NCBI GenBank assembly: GCA_030647905.1
Contig: JAUSJA010000008.1
Coordinates: 1 to 64,000, forward strand
Reading direction: 5' to 3'
Source of the DNA: Gemmatimonadaceae bacterium
GTDB lineage: Bacteria; Gemmatimonadota; Gemmatimonadetes; Gemmatimonadales; Gemmatimonadaceae
DNA length: 64,000 nt
In this document: positions 7,136 through 15,134 of the stretch, piece after piece
How the letters are laid out: each line of letters opens with the position of its first letter
How positions within the stretch are numbered: the stretch's first letter is position 1
Position numbers and translations under genes: made by a program
The notes under the pieces: generated by a model
Told to the model about the DNA's origin: nothing
Databases searched by the model: none
Seen by the model: only the letters and a program-made list of their open reading frames with translations

Positions 7136-8209
7136 ATGTCACTGGAACAGCATAGAAAGGGTTTTGCGCTTCCGATGGCGATTCTCGTGATCGGCATTCT
7201 CTCGATCTCGATCGCCGCCGGCTTCACTCTCGTGAACTCCGAGCGCCGAGGCGTGGACGATCAGAAGGCGCAGGTCAGTGCATTCGTGCTCGCCGAGCAG
7301 GGGCTGGAGATATTCTTCGTCAAGCGTGATTCGCTGGGGTTCATCTCGAGGCCTCCCGCGGTGAAGGAAGGTCCAATCCGCATTTACATGAAGGGCGGGT
7401 ATGCCGATGTGCAGCTCGATCGCGTACGGCCGCCGACCGGCTCACTGGCCGGAGTCTTCGTCGTTCGATCGAAAGGCACGCAGACGCAGGGCGCCATTGG
7501 GGGCGCACCTGCCGGGGTGCGCACGGTGGCCCAGTACGCCGCGTGGGAGCCGGCATCCATGCAAGTGCTCGCCGGGTGGACCGCTATCAGCGGAATCATG
7601 AAGAAGGGTAACTCCGGCTCGTTCCTCGGTGTGGATGCCTGCGTTGTGTCGGACACCATCGCTGGAGTGGCAGTCCCGCAGGTTCCGGGATTCAATCAGC
7701 CGGGCACGACGGACAGCCTCGCATACCTTGCCGACAGCGCCAGGGCGGGCGCGGCAAGAGTTGAGATTGACTGGGCGGGCATTCTTGCTGGTACCGCGCT
7801 GACCCCCGACTACACCGTGCCGCCTGACGCCATTCCGTCTTTCGCCGACACGACATTCTATCCGACGATCCTCATGATGGGTACCGGCAACATCGGCAGC
7901 TCGTCGCTGAACGGCGGCCGGGGAACTCTCATCGTGCAGGGAAATCTCGACACCGGCAGCGGCGCGACATTCAACTGGAACGGAGTGGTTCTCGTCGGCG
8001 GGGACCTCACGGGAAACGGAAACAACTACATCAAGGGCGCGATCGTGAGCGCTCTCAACGTGAAGCTCGGCCAGACTGTACCGATCAATACCGTGAATGG
8101 AACGAAGCTGTACCAGTACAACTCGTGCGAGGTGGCGAAAGCACTGATGGGGCTTGGAGCGCTGGTGCCGCTGCCCAACACATGGGTGGATAACTGGGTG
8201 GAATACTGA
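7136..8209 (+). CDS. PilX/GspK-like pilus assembly protein
   Basis: 357 residues. It begins MSLEQHRKGFALPMAILVIGILSISIAAGF, a PilX-type N-terminus (Lys-Gly/Phe followed by a hydrophobic helix with Pro instead of Glu at +5, as GspK/PilX proteins often lack Glu5). The long Gly-rich C-terminus (GGRGTLIVQGNLDTGSG and similar turns) suggests a beta-solenoid-like exported domain. It sits 12 bases after the PilW-like gene and closes the operon. No pilus ATPase, platform protein or secretin is present nearby. Confidence 0.75.
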   Translation: MSLEQHRKGFALPMAILVIGILSISIAAGFTLVNSERRGVDDQKAQVSAFVLAEQGLEIFFVKRDSLGFISRPPAVKEGPIRIYMKGGYADVQLDRVRPPTGSLAGVFVVRSKGTQTQGAIGGAPAGVRTVAQYAAWEPASMQVLAGWTAISGIMKKGNSGSFLGVDACVVSDTIAGVAVPQVPGFNQPGTTDSLAYLADSARAGAARVEIDWAGILAGTALTPDYTVPPDAIPSFADTTFYPTILMMGTGNIGSSSLNGGRGTLIVQGNLDTGSGATFNWNGVVLVGGDLTGNGNNYIKGAIVSALNVKLGQTVPINTVNGTKLYQYNSCEVAKALMGLGALVPLPNTWVDNWVEY

Positions 8210-8212
8210 TAC

Positions 8213-8287
8213 TAGAGACGCAGAGGACTGCGCCACGCAGAGACGCAGAGGAACCGCTTGGCTGCGCCACGCAGAGACGCAGAGGGA
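8213..8287 (+). repeat. Short tandem repeats of a GCAGAGACGCAGAG unit
   Basis: Two near-identical 26-base copies (8228-8253 and 8262-8287, CTGCGCCACGCAGAGACGCAGAGG) and a partial copy from 8213. They lie between the last pilin stop and the IS element. Repeats with this 'cagagacgcagag' core recur in environmental genomes. No coding sense is seen. Confidence 0.8.
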
Positions 8288-8316
8288 AGCGCAAGAGACG
8301 GAACTGCAGCTAGGAG

Positions 8317-8333
8317 CAATGCTGTTCAGTTAA
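8317..8333. repeat. IS left terminal inverted repeat
   Basis: CAATGCTGTTCAGTTAA pairs with the complement of 9714-9730 at 16 of 17 positions and ends about 100 bases beyond the transposase frame. Confidence 0.85.
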
Positions 8334-8441
8334 CAGGTCGCCGACTCCACGTTTTCGTGCGACGATGCCGGTGGAGCACGTGGACGCGGTAGCTGGGTTT
8401 GTGCGTACGCTGCCGTCGCCGGGGCCGGAGGGAAAAGTTAC

Positions 8442-9671
8442 TCATCTTTCGCTTGACGCCGCGGGGCACGGCGCGGCCGCGACTGGAGGTGACCACTTCC
8501 GCGCGCAGTTCCTCGAGGATCGTGTACCGCGCGCGCCGCGCGCGCGTGGAAGTGCACCCAACGCCGCCTCGTGCATGAGCGCGCGGAGCGCGAAGTGCGC
8601 GAGCAGGAAGCCCCACGCCTCCTGCCGCACGAGCTCAGGGGTTTTGCTGCGGAGCACGCGCTGTCCGCCGCGCAGATGCGTCTTGAGCTCGTCGAACGCC
8701 GTTTCCATCTCCCACCGCTCATGGTAGAGCGTGGCCAGTTCGGCCGCGGGGGCGCGCGCGGGTGCCAGCACGGTGGTCACCAGCCGGTACGACGCGTGGG
8801 TCGTGGGCACACCGGGCAGCGTGTACTCGATGACGCGCACTGGCATCGGCGTCCGGTCGGGGCTCGTGCACTGACGATTCCAGCGCAACTCACTGCGATA
8901 CGACCCATCCGGGAACCGCTCCAGGACCGGCAGCGTGAACGTCACGCCGGCGCGCCAGAGGAGCGCCGCGCCCGTGGCAGACGCCTGGCGCCAGAGATCG
9001 AAGCTGAGCAGGCCACGATCGGCGAGACACAGCATCTCGCCCGTGAGGTGGGGCACCACGTCCGCCGCCATCGCGACTTCACTGGTGCGGTACGCCCCGA
9101 GTTGCGCCGCACAAATGGCATATGTCCCGTTCTCCAGCAGCCCCACGAGGCGCAGCTGCGGAAAGGCCCCGGTCGTGTTCGCCCCGCGCGCACTGGCCGG
9201 CCGCCCGAAGACGCGCGCATTCGCCGCCGTGTCCCCGACATCGAGCGTCGTCCCGTCCAGGCTCATCACCCGCCAGCCGCGGTACCAGGCGCCGGGCGTC
9301 CCCGTCGTGGCCACCGGGGCCACGACGGCGCGATACAAGGCTTCAAGCGGAGCCGCGCCGAGCCGGGTCCGCGCCTGCGAGATCCCCGACTTGCTGGGCA
9401 TCGTGGTCGCGGTCGGGTCGCCCAGCCAACGGGCTCCTTCCACGACGCACCGGAGCACCTCGCGCGTCGAGACGTCCGCGTAGAGCGCGAGCGCGATGGC
9501 GTAGTAAACCATGACATGCGCCGGCAGGTCGCGCTCGCGTTCACTCACGCGCTCCGTTTCAAACAACACCTGCTCGACCAGCTCCGCGGGGAATTGCGCC
9601 GTCAACACCCCAAGACTGATGTGATCGGCCAAGCGCATCCCTGCGGGCAACACAGCGGCGGTCCGAGCCAT
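8442..9671 (-). CDS. IS4-family DDE transposase (3' end frameshifted)
   Basis: 409-residue frame with the IS4 signature: first Asp in MSLDGTTLD, second Asp in LCLADRGLLSFD, and the YREK motif YHERWEMETAFDELK spaced Y-(2)-R-(3)-E-(6)-K. The C-terminus after ALMHEAAL turns into Arg/Ser-rich sequence unlike the family. The expected ending (VKRKMSNF...) is readable downstream in another reverse frame (about 8326-8530), with a short stretch in the third frame between. Two small indels near 8510-8575 probably inactivated or altered the protein. The catalytic core itself is intact. Confidence 0.85.
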   Translation of the reverse strand: MARTAAVLPAGMRLADHISLGVLTAQFPAELVEQVLFETERVSERERDLPAHVMVYYAIALALYADVSTREVLRCVVEGARWLGDPTATTMPSKSGISQARTRLGAAPLEALYRAVVAPVATTGTPGAWYRGWRVMSLDGTTLDVGDTAANARVFGRPASARGANTTGAFPQLRLVGLLENGTYAICAAQLGAYRTSEVAMAADVVPHLTGEMLCLADRGLLSFDLWRQASATGAALLWRAGVTFTLPVLERFPDGSYRSELRWNRQCTSPDRTPMPVRVIEYTLPGVPTTHASYRLVTTVLAPARAPAAELATLYHERWEMETAFDELKTHLRGGQRVLRSKTPELVRQEAWGFLLAHFALRALMHEAALGALPRARGARGTRSSRNCARKWSPPVAAAPCPAASSER

Positions 9672-9713
9672 GCAACCTCACGGTGGCGTCGAACCAATCT
9701 AGTCACTTACCAC

Positions 9714-9730
9714 TTAACTGAACAGTATTG
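9714..9730. repeat. IS right terminal inverted repeat
   Basis: TTAACTGAACAGTATTG, inverted match to 8317-8333, located about 45 bases upstream of the transposase start. Confidence 0.85.
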
Positions 9731-9737
9731 GCGGTAG

Positions 9738-9996
9738 CGGGCGAGTGCGGGCGCTGACGAGCCCGGGTTCGTCGCTCTCTGCAGAAAGATCGAGCGTGAC
9801 CGCAAGTTCCGTTGCTGAAGCTGCAAGGACTCCTGTACTTCACCCGCGAGACGCAGGAATGGCTCTTTACCGCTTCCACGACCTGTTGCTGCCGGGCGGT
9901 TTCCTCGTCTTAGGGAAAGTGGAGACGCTGCTCGGAAAATCGCGCGAAATGTTCGCGCCGGTGAGCTCCCGGGAGCGAGTCTTCCGCCGCCTGTAA
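9738..9996 (+). pseudogene. cheR: cheR remnant with the middle deleted
   Basis: CheR methylates receptor glutamates using SAM. Only its two ends survive. One frame reads DEPGFVALCRKIERDRKFRC (9756 onward), like a CheR N-terminus. The next pieces read LQGLLYFTRETQEWLF and then, one frame away, FHDLLLPGGFLVLGKVETLL and SSRERVFRRL, the classic CheR C-terminus. The SAM-binding core of roughly 170 residues is absent. The N-terminal frame meets a TAG right at the IS boundary. It sits 22 bases before cheB, its usual partner. Confidence 0.65.
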
Positions 9997-10018
9997 CGCC
10001 CATTCCGGTTCCAATTCA

Positions 10019-11092
10019 TTGCGACAGACGAAGCGAGTGCTGGTGGTAGATGACAGCGCCTTCATGCGCCGGCTCATCACCGAGATCGTGGAATCACGTC
10101 CCGAGTTCGTCGTCGTGGGAACGGCGCGCGACGGCTCGGACGCGCTCGCCAAGACCAGATTGCTGCGTCCCGACATCGTCACGCTCGACATCGAGATGCC
10201 GGGGATGGACGGTCTCACGGCTCTCGCACAGATCATGACGGAGATGCCGCGCCCGGTGGTGATGTTGAGCGCGGCCGGTTCGGAATCCGACAACTCGCTG
10301 ACGATCCGCGCACTCGAGCTCGGCGCGATAGAATTCGTGCGCAAGCCGTCCGGGCCCATAAGCATTGACCTTGCCCTGGTCCGCGCGGAGCTGATGCGCG
10401 CGCTCAACGCGGCGTCCATGGTGCGAGTGGCTCACGTCGTCGCACCGCTCAGGATCGAGCGCGCCGAGCCGGTCACGGAGCGCGCTCCTCTGCACAACGA
10501 GCCGGCGAGAGCGGCGGTCGTGATAGCCGCCTCCACGGGGGGCCCGAAGGCACTATCCGAGGTGATGTCGCATCTGCCGGAGCGACTCGATGCTGCCGTG
10601 CTGATCGTTCAGCACATGCCCGAGGAATTTCTGCACTCGCTCGCCCGGCGGCTGAGCCAGCTCGGGCCGCTGCCGGTGAAGGTGGCCGCCGACGACGAGC
10701 CGGTGATGACGGGACGCGTTTACCTCGCGCCTGGAGATCGACACATGTCGGTTGTGATGCGGCGGGGAAGGCCGTTCGTGAGGATCGACTCGGGCCCGGC
10801 GATCTGCGGAGTACGACCGTCGGCCGATCCACTCTTCGCCAGCGCCGCTCTCGCGTTCGGTGAGAATCTCGTCGGAGTAGTGCTGACGGGAATGGGCCGT
10901 GACGGATCCGACGGCCTCCGCGCGGTTCGCGCCGCCGGGGGCGGCGCGATCGTGCAGGACAGAGCGAGCTCGATCATCTACGGCATGCCGCGCGCGGCGC
11001 TCGCCGCGGCGGGCGCAGATCGTGTCGTCGCGCCTCGACTCGTCGGCGCCGCGGTCGCGGATATCCTCTCGTCCCGGAGGGCAGTCGCATGA
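10019..11092 (+). CDS. cheB: Chemotaxis response regulator protein-glutamate methylesterase
   Basis: Removes methyl groups from chemoreceptors, or deamidates them, when phosphorylated. Receiver domain at residues 6-125 with phosphoacceptor Asp57 (TLDIEMPGMDG) and acidic pocket DD11-12. Methylesterase domain from about 165 with Ser172 (ASTGGP), His199 (VQHMP) and Asp295 (GMGRDGSDG) as the catalytic triad. 357 residues, normal length. TTG start at 10019 chosen because it gives the usual 'KRVLVVDDS' opening. The GTG at 10037 is too far in. It overlaps the next gene by ATGA. The adjacent cheR is destroyed and no cheA, cheW or receptor is in the window. Confidence 0.93.
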   Translation: MRQTKRVLVVDDSAFMRRLITEIVESRPEFVVVGTARDGSDALAKTRLLRPDIVTLDIEMPGMDGLTALAQIMTEMPRPVVMLSAAGSESDNSLTIRALELGAIEFVRKPSGPISIDLALVRAELMRALNAASMVRVAHVVAPLRIERAEPVTERAPLHNEPARAAVVIAASTGGPKALSEVMSHLPERLDAAVLIVQHMPEEFLHSLARRLSQLGPLPVKVAADDEPVMTGRVYLAPGDRHMSVVMRRGRPFVRIDSGPAICGVRPSADPLFASAALAFGENLVGVVLTGMGRDGSDGLRAVRAAGGGAIVQDRASSIIYGMPRAALAAAGADRVVAPRLVGAAVADILSSRRAVA

Positions 11093-11736
11093 CGCCCGCC
11101 CGCGCGACAGCGCTAATTCGCCCGATCCGCGAGGATCACCTCGGTGCATCCACGTTCGTCGAGAAGGGATGGCATCTGATCGCCCACGAGGATTTTGTCC
11201 GCGCGGAGGCGGCGATCGAGAACGCACTGCGTCTGGCGCCGAGCGACCAGCGTGCGCGAACGCTGCTTGGCTGGGCGAGAATGCGGCAGGGAAGGTACGA
11301 CGAGGCGCTTGTAATCCTCGACGAAGTCCTCGGGCAGGACGCGATGAACGGGCTCGCCCGCGCGAGTCTCGGGTACGTCTGCATGAGGAAGGGTCTGCTG
11401 CGCGAAGCGCACGAGCACATGTCGCGCGCTGAGGCCCAGATGGGCGACCCGAAAGCGGCGCTCTACGGATGCTTCTTTCTCGGGCTGCTATACAGTCAGC
11501 AGCGCGACGTGATCGAGGCGGAGCGTTATTTCTGGCGCACTCTGTCAATGGCGCCGAACTTCATCGAGGCGTACTACGAGCTCGGGCGGACCTTCTGGAT
11601 GGTCGGCAAGCCCGCGGAAGCCGAGAACGTGTGGCGCGGAGGCAACGCCGCGAACCGTTTCAGCGTGTGGGGCAAGCGCTGCGCCGAGGCGATTCGTCTC
11701 GTGCGAGCGGGGCAGGAGCCACCCAGCTTCAGCTGA
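11089..11736 (+). CDS. Tetratricopeptide-repeat protein
   Basis: 215 residues with at least four TPR-like helical pairs between about 20 and 190 (e.g. 'DFVRAEAAIENALRLAPSD', 'GRYDEALVILDEVL', 'EAERYFWRTLSMAPNFIEAYYELG'). No signal peptide or membrane segment. It overlaps cheB by four bases (ATGA), so the two are translated together. TPR partners of CheR/CheB occur as fused or separate scaffolds in alternative chemosensory pathways. A similar scaffold role is inferred. Confidence 0.8.
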   Translation: MTPARATALIRPIREDHLGASTFVEKGWHLIAHEDFVRAEAAIENALRLAPSDQRARTLLGWARMRQGRYDEALVILDEVLGQDAMNGLARASLGYVCMRKGLLREAHEHMSRAEAQMGDPKAALYGCFFLGLLYSQQRDVIEAERYFWRTLSMAPNFIEAYYELGRTFWMVGKPAEAENVWRGGNAANRFSVWGKRCAEAIRLVRAGQEPPSFS

Positions 11737-11796
11737 ATGCCCCGTTAGCACAACATTAAGATACAATGAGGCATGCGCCCGCGAGGGCGATCGCGC

Positions 11797-11825
11797 TTGA
11801 CACGCTTTTCCCGCTCCTCTACACT
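11797..11825 (+). promoter_or_regulatory. Sigma70-type promoter, TTGACA-17-TACACT
   Basis: Consensus -35 TTGACA (11797-11802), 17-base spacer, -10 TACACT (11820-11825). Transcription would start at about 11832-11834, at or next to the ATG of the 66-residue gene at 11834, so the mRNA is probably leaderless. The tRNA-Val gene lies downstream in the same direction and may be read through from it. Confidence 0.75.
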
Positions 11826-11833
11826 ACCGCCCT

Positions 11834-12034
11834 ATGGCTGAATCCGAAGCGGGAAGAGGACTGTCTGTCGGCGAGCGGATGAATCCGCGCACGAAGTCCA
11901 TCGCGCTCTGGATTGCCGCGCTGGCTACAATTGCCATAGGTTTCGCGGATCTTGCGCGCGGCGGCACTACGATTGCCCCAGTGCTGCTCGTGCTTGGGTA
12001 CTGCGTGCTTGTCCCTGTTGCCATTCTGAAGTAG
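11834..12034 (+). CDS. Small membrane protein, 66 aa
   Basis: Hydrophilic N-terminus (MAESEAGRGLSVGERMNPRTK) followed by two hydrophobic segments (about residues 22-38 and 46-64: IALWIAALATIAIGF and APVLLVLGYCVLVPVAIL), so a two-pass inner-membrane protein. No SD precedes the ATG, and the promoter at 11797-11825 would place the transcript start on the start codon. Unknown function. The clean frame, good promoter and typical composition support a real gene. Confidence 0.7.
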   Translation: MAESEAGRGLSVGERMNPRTKSIALWIAALATIAIGFADLARGGTTIAPVLLVLGYCVLVPVAILK

Positions 12035-12055
12035 GGCTGGGCTCGGCTCTGCACC

Positions 12056-12130
12056 GGGCGAGTAGCTCAGTTTGGTTAGAGCGCCTGCCTTACACGCAGG
12101 ATGTCGGGGGTTCGAGTCCCTCCTCGCCCA
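12056..12130 (+). tRNA. tRNA-Val (UAC)
   Basis: Full cloverleaf: acceptor GGGCGAG (12056-12062) with CTCGCCC (12123-12129), D-arm AGCTC..GAGC, anticodon stem CCTGC/GCAGG around loop CTTACAC (anticodon TAC), T-arm GGGGG-TTCGAGT-CCCTC, discriminator A12130. CCA is not encoded. Confidence 0.97.
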
Positions 12131-12217
12131 TGAATGTTTCTGGACCAGTAGAATCGCCGCGGTGTACGGATGTTCATACGTTTCGAGGCTAGAACATTGA
12201 GTGCAAGGAGTCTGACT

Positions 12218-13903
12218 TTGGGTCACTATCGAATTTCCGCCCGGTGCGCGTTCGTCGCGCTGGCTACGCTTGCCGCCGCGCCTCTTGCGGCTGCTTCCGC
12301 CCAACGGCGTCCCCCGGATCCGGTTCCGCGCGTGATGATCGCGACGTTCTCAAGCCCGGAGAAGGATCTCGGCATTCAGACCGCCGAGGCGCTCCGCTCG
12401 CGCGTCACCCGCGACGTGGATGTGAGAAAGCTGGTCGTGATTCCCAAGACGGACATCAACAACACCCTGCAAGCGTCCGGCTACTCGACCACCGAGGCCC
12501 TCGCGTCCAACGACGCCAAGCAGCTGGCTACGTTGCTGCGCGCGGACGAGTACGTCGAAGGCACGGTGTCGAAGACTCCGACAGGGGTCAGGATCGACGC
12601 CCGCATGGTATTGTCGCGCGACCAGACGCTGCAGCAGCCTCTGCCGCCCGCTGAGGCGGCCAAGGTTGACCAGGCCGCCGCCGCAGTCTCGAAGTCCTAT
12701 CAGGCCGCCCGTGAGCAGCTGGCCGCGGAAAAGACCTGCTACATGCTTTTCCGCGACCGGAAGTACGCTGAAGCCGGGATGATGGCCCGCTCGGCGCTCT
12801 CGAAATATCCCAACGGCACGATCGCGATGGTGTGCCTTGCCAATGCGTATCAGGAGCTCAAGCAGACTGACTCCGTGCTGGCGGTATCCGAGCGCATCAC
12901 GGCCATTGACCCTCGCAACATCGCTGCGCTTCGCTTCAAGGCCGAGATCTATCAGACTCGTGGGAACACCGAAAAGGCGACCGAAGCCCTGACCGGCCTC
13001 ATGGCGGCCGATCCGAGCAACGACCGTCTTCGCGACCAGGTCATCGCCAGCCTCGTCACCACCGGTCGCGTGAAGCTCGCGCTGCCGATCGTGGAGGATG
13101 CGCTGCGGGCCAATCCGGGTGATCCGAAGACTCTCAACATGGCATGGCGCGTGTACCTTGCCGCTCAGGACTACGAGAAGGCGCTGGCGACTGGTGCCGA
13201 GCTGATCAAGGCCGACACTGCCGCTGCCGACACCACTTATTACGTCCGGAGCGCGGCCGCCGCGTCACAGATCAGCCCGGCCCGGGCAGCCGGGATCCTG
13301 TCGCAGGGAATCGCGAAGTATCCGGCCAATGCTTCGCTGCTTCTCGTGCAGGCCAATGCGCTGAGCAAGGCCGGCCAGAACGCGCAGGCGCTCGTATCGG
13401 TCAACCGGGCGTTGGCGATCAGTCCCAGGATCGAAGGCGGCTACGCTCAGAAGGCGCTGATCTTCAGCGGACTGAACCAGCCGGACAGCGTGCTCGCCGT
13501 GATCCGCACCGCCTCGGCGAGCGGCGCAGACAAGAAGAGCCTGGCCCAGGTCGCGCTCAAGACGGGAAGCGACGCCTACAAGGCAGGCAACGCGTCGAAG
13601 AACCGCGCGGACCTGCAGCGTGCCGTGCAGTTCCTGATGCTGTCCGATCAGCTCGAGGGATCAGCGGATGCCAAGTTCCTCGCCGGCGCCTCGGCCTTCC
13701 TCATCGGCCAGAGCGCGGTGAACGAGGCGCAGGAGACGAAGAGCTGCTCGCTCGCGCGTCTCGCCAAGGAGTCGTTCGCGACGGCGCAGGAGAACGTGCC
13801 GGCCGGACTCCAGTCATACTCCGAGGCGGCCAAGCAGCTTCTGACCGCCATTCCGCAGTTCACCCCGGCGGTAGACGACCAGATCCGTCGCTTCTGCAAG
13901 TGA
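12218..13903 (+). CDS. Secreted TPR protein preceding the dcw cluster
   Basis: 561 residues. TTG 12218 is chosen because AAGGAG (12205-12210) sits 7 bases upstream. The resulting protein starts with a signal peptide (RISARCAFVALATLAAAPLAAASAQ). Residues about 35-160 form an alpha/beta domain (VMIATFSSPEKDLGIQTAEALRSRV, LLRADEYVEGTV) reminiscent of periplasmic FlgO/CsgG-like domains. The rest is TPR-like (AEIYQTRGNTEKATEALTGL; AQALVSVNRALAIS). Four Cys residues are scattered (e.g. EKTCYML, MVCLAN, KSCSL, RRFCK). The stop overlaps the GTG of rsmH. Probably a periplasmic scaffold. Role unknown. Confidence 0.85.
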   Translation: MGHYRISARCAFVALATLAAAPLAAASAQRRPPDPVPRVMIATFSSPEKDLGIQTAEALRSRVTRDVDVRKLVVIPKTDINNTLQASGYSTTEALASNDAKQLATLLRADEYVEGTVSKTPTGVRIDARMVLSRDQTLQQPLPPAEAAKVDQAAAAVSKSYQAAREQLAAEKTCYMLFRDRKYAEAGMMARSALSKYPNGTIAMVCLANAYQELKQTDSVLAVSERITAIDPRNIAALRFKAEIYQTRGNTEKATEALTGLMAADPSNDRLRDQVIASLVTTGRVKLALPIVEDALRANPGDPKTLNMAWRVYLAAQDYEKALATGAELIKADTAAADTTYYVRSAAAASQISPARAAGILSQGIAKYPANASLLLVQANALSKAGQNAQALVSVNRALAISPRIEGGYAQKALIFSGLNQPDSVLAVIRTASASGADKKSLAQVALKTGSDAYKAGNASKNRADLQRAVQFLMLSDQLEGSADAKFLAGASAFLIGQSAVNEAQETKSCSLARLAKESFATAQENVPAGLQSYSEAAKQLLTAIPQFTPAVDDQIRRFCK

Positions 13904-14844
13904 CACCGGGGGCACCAGGCGCGTGGGACAGCGCCTATCACGCGCCGGTGCTCGCGGATGAAATAGTCGGACTGTTCAGTGGTACCCGAACGATACTGGA
14001 CTGCACACTGGGGGGCGGCGGACACAGCGCCGCCCTTCTTGCTATTGGCGCCAACGTCACCGCGATAGATCGCGACCCGGAAGCGATTCGAACGGCCCGA
14101 GACCGGCTTGCCGCGTATGAGGCGGCAGGCCGGTTTCGCGTTATATTGGGCAACTTCGCCGAGGCAGACAGGTTGCTCCCCGATCCATCACAGAAGTTCG
14201 ACGGCATTCTCGCCGACCTCGGTGTGTCGTCACATCAGTTTGACGACGCGGCCCGCGGCTTCTCATTTCGCGAGGGTGCGACGCTCGACATGCGAATGGG
14301 AGAGCGATCCGCGCAGACCGCCGGCGATCTGCTCGATACGGCGGAAGAGGAGGAGCTCGCGCGGATCTTCCGCGAGTACGGCGACGAGCCGCGCGCCAGA
14401 CGTATGGCGCGGCAAGTCGTACGCCGCCGCCAGAACAGACCTTTTGCAACGAGCGACGACCTGGTGGGTGCGATCCGCGCCGTTCTCGGGCCCCGGTCGG
14501 GGTCGAGCGACTTCGCCCGGATCTTTCAGGCAATCCGCATTGCGGTCAACGATGAAATGCGGTCGCTCGAGACGGCGCTCCCGATGCTGCGCGACCGGCT
14601 CGAGCCCGGTGGAACGCTGGCGGTCATATCGTATCACTCGGGCGAGGACCGGCTGGTGAAGCACGCCATGCGCGAGTGGTCGCTCGATTGCGTATGCCCC
14701 CCACGACAGATCCAGTGCACGTGCCGCGGCCGCGCGCTCGGCAGGCTGCTCACGAGAAAGGCGGTCAAGGCAGGGGATGCCGAGATACAACGCAATCCGC
14801 GCGCGCGCAGCGCGCGCCTGCGCGCATGGCGAAGCGAGGGCTGA
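13900..14844 (+). CDS. rsmH: 16S rRNA (cytosine(1402)-N(4))-methyltransferase
   Basis: SAM-dependent enzyme (MraW/RsmH) that methylates C1402 in the ribosomal P site. First gene of the dcw block. The sequence shows AYHAPVLADEIVGL at the N-terminus, the SAM site LDCTLGGGGHSAALL, then DGILADLGVSSHQFD, GFSFREGATLDMRM and the C-terminal FQAIRIAVNDE and VISYHSGEDRLVK segments. 314 residues, normal. Start GTG 13900 overlaps the upstream stop (GTGA). mraZ, the usual neighbour and regulator, is absent. Confidence 0.96.
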   Translation: MTPGAPGAWDSAYHAPVLADEIVGLFSGTRTILDCTLGGGGHSAALLAIGANVTAIDRDPEAIRTARDRLAAYEAAGRFRVILGNFAEADRLLPDPSQKFDGILADLGVSSHQFDDAARGFSFREGATLDMRMGERSAQTAGDLLDTAEEEELARIFREYGDEPRARRMARQVVRRRQNRPFATSDDLVGAIRAVLGPRSGSSDFARIFQAIRIAVNDEMRSLETALPMLRDRLEPGGTLAVISYHSGEDRLVKHAMREWSLDCVCPPRQIQCTCRGRALGRLLTRKAVKAGDAEIQRNPRARSARLRAWRSEG

Positions 14845-15134
14845 AGCGCGGCCGCTGGATGATCGCCGGCGGCCTCACCGTGTTCGTTCTCGTTTCCGCC
14901 GCGGTGATCGCGCGGCGGAGTTACGGCCACAGGGAGGGACTCGAGCTGACGGCGCTGCAGCGTCGAAGATCGAACCTCGAAAGCGAGCGCGTGCGGCTCT
15001 CCCAGGACATACGTGATGCGTCGTCGCGCCCCGTAATAGTTCCGATCGCCGAGCACCGCCTCGGCATGCACATACCGTCGGAATTGCAGATCGTGATACT
15101 GAACAGGATTGCGAGGAAGAATGGTGCGCCTTAG
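14826..15134 (+). CDS. ftsL: Cell division protein FtsL-like
   Basis: 102-residue bitopic protein between rsmH and ftsI, the position of ftsL. Basic N-terminus (MAKRGLKRGR), one transmembrane helix (about 11-29, WMIAGGLTVFVLVSAAVIA), then a heptad-like stretch (ELTALQRRRSNLESERVRLSQDI) as in septum-complex coiled coils. The ATG at 14826 lies inside the end of rsmH. Its end overlaps ftsI by 14 bases. Sequence identity in this family is low, so the call rests on topology and order. Confidence 0.8.
   Translation: MAKRGLKRGRWMIAGGLTVFVLVSAAVIARRSYGHREGLELTALQRRRSNLESERVRLSQDIRDASSRPVIVPIAEHRLGMHIPSELQIVILNRIARKNGAP

Larger units (their letters stand above)
8317..9730 (-). mobile_element. IS4-family insertion sequence, about 1.41 kb
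   Basis: Bounded by 17-base inverted repeats (8317-8333 and 9714-9730) with one mismatch: CAATGCTGTTCAGTTAA at the left and the complement of CAATACTGTTCAGTTAA at the right. It contains one transposase gene on the reverse strand. I could not find a convincing target duplication: flanks 'GCTAGGAG' and 'GCGGTAGC' do not match. That absence fits a rearrangement, and the DNA to its right is a cheR gene with its middle removed. Confidence 0.88.

Noticed and set aside
8571-9737. Forward 388-residue frame
   Set aside because: Shadow of the reverse-strand transposase. Arg/His-rich, no domain, and it crosses the IS end.
11819-12304. Reverse-strand 161-residue frame with RRDSNPRHPACKAG
   Set aside because: Antisense of tRNA-Val, a common artefact.
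13144-13899. N-terminal extension of rsmH to 13144
   Set aside because: The frame is open but is the out-of-frame shadow of the TPR gene. RsmH similarity begins at AYHAPVLADE.
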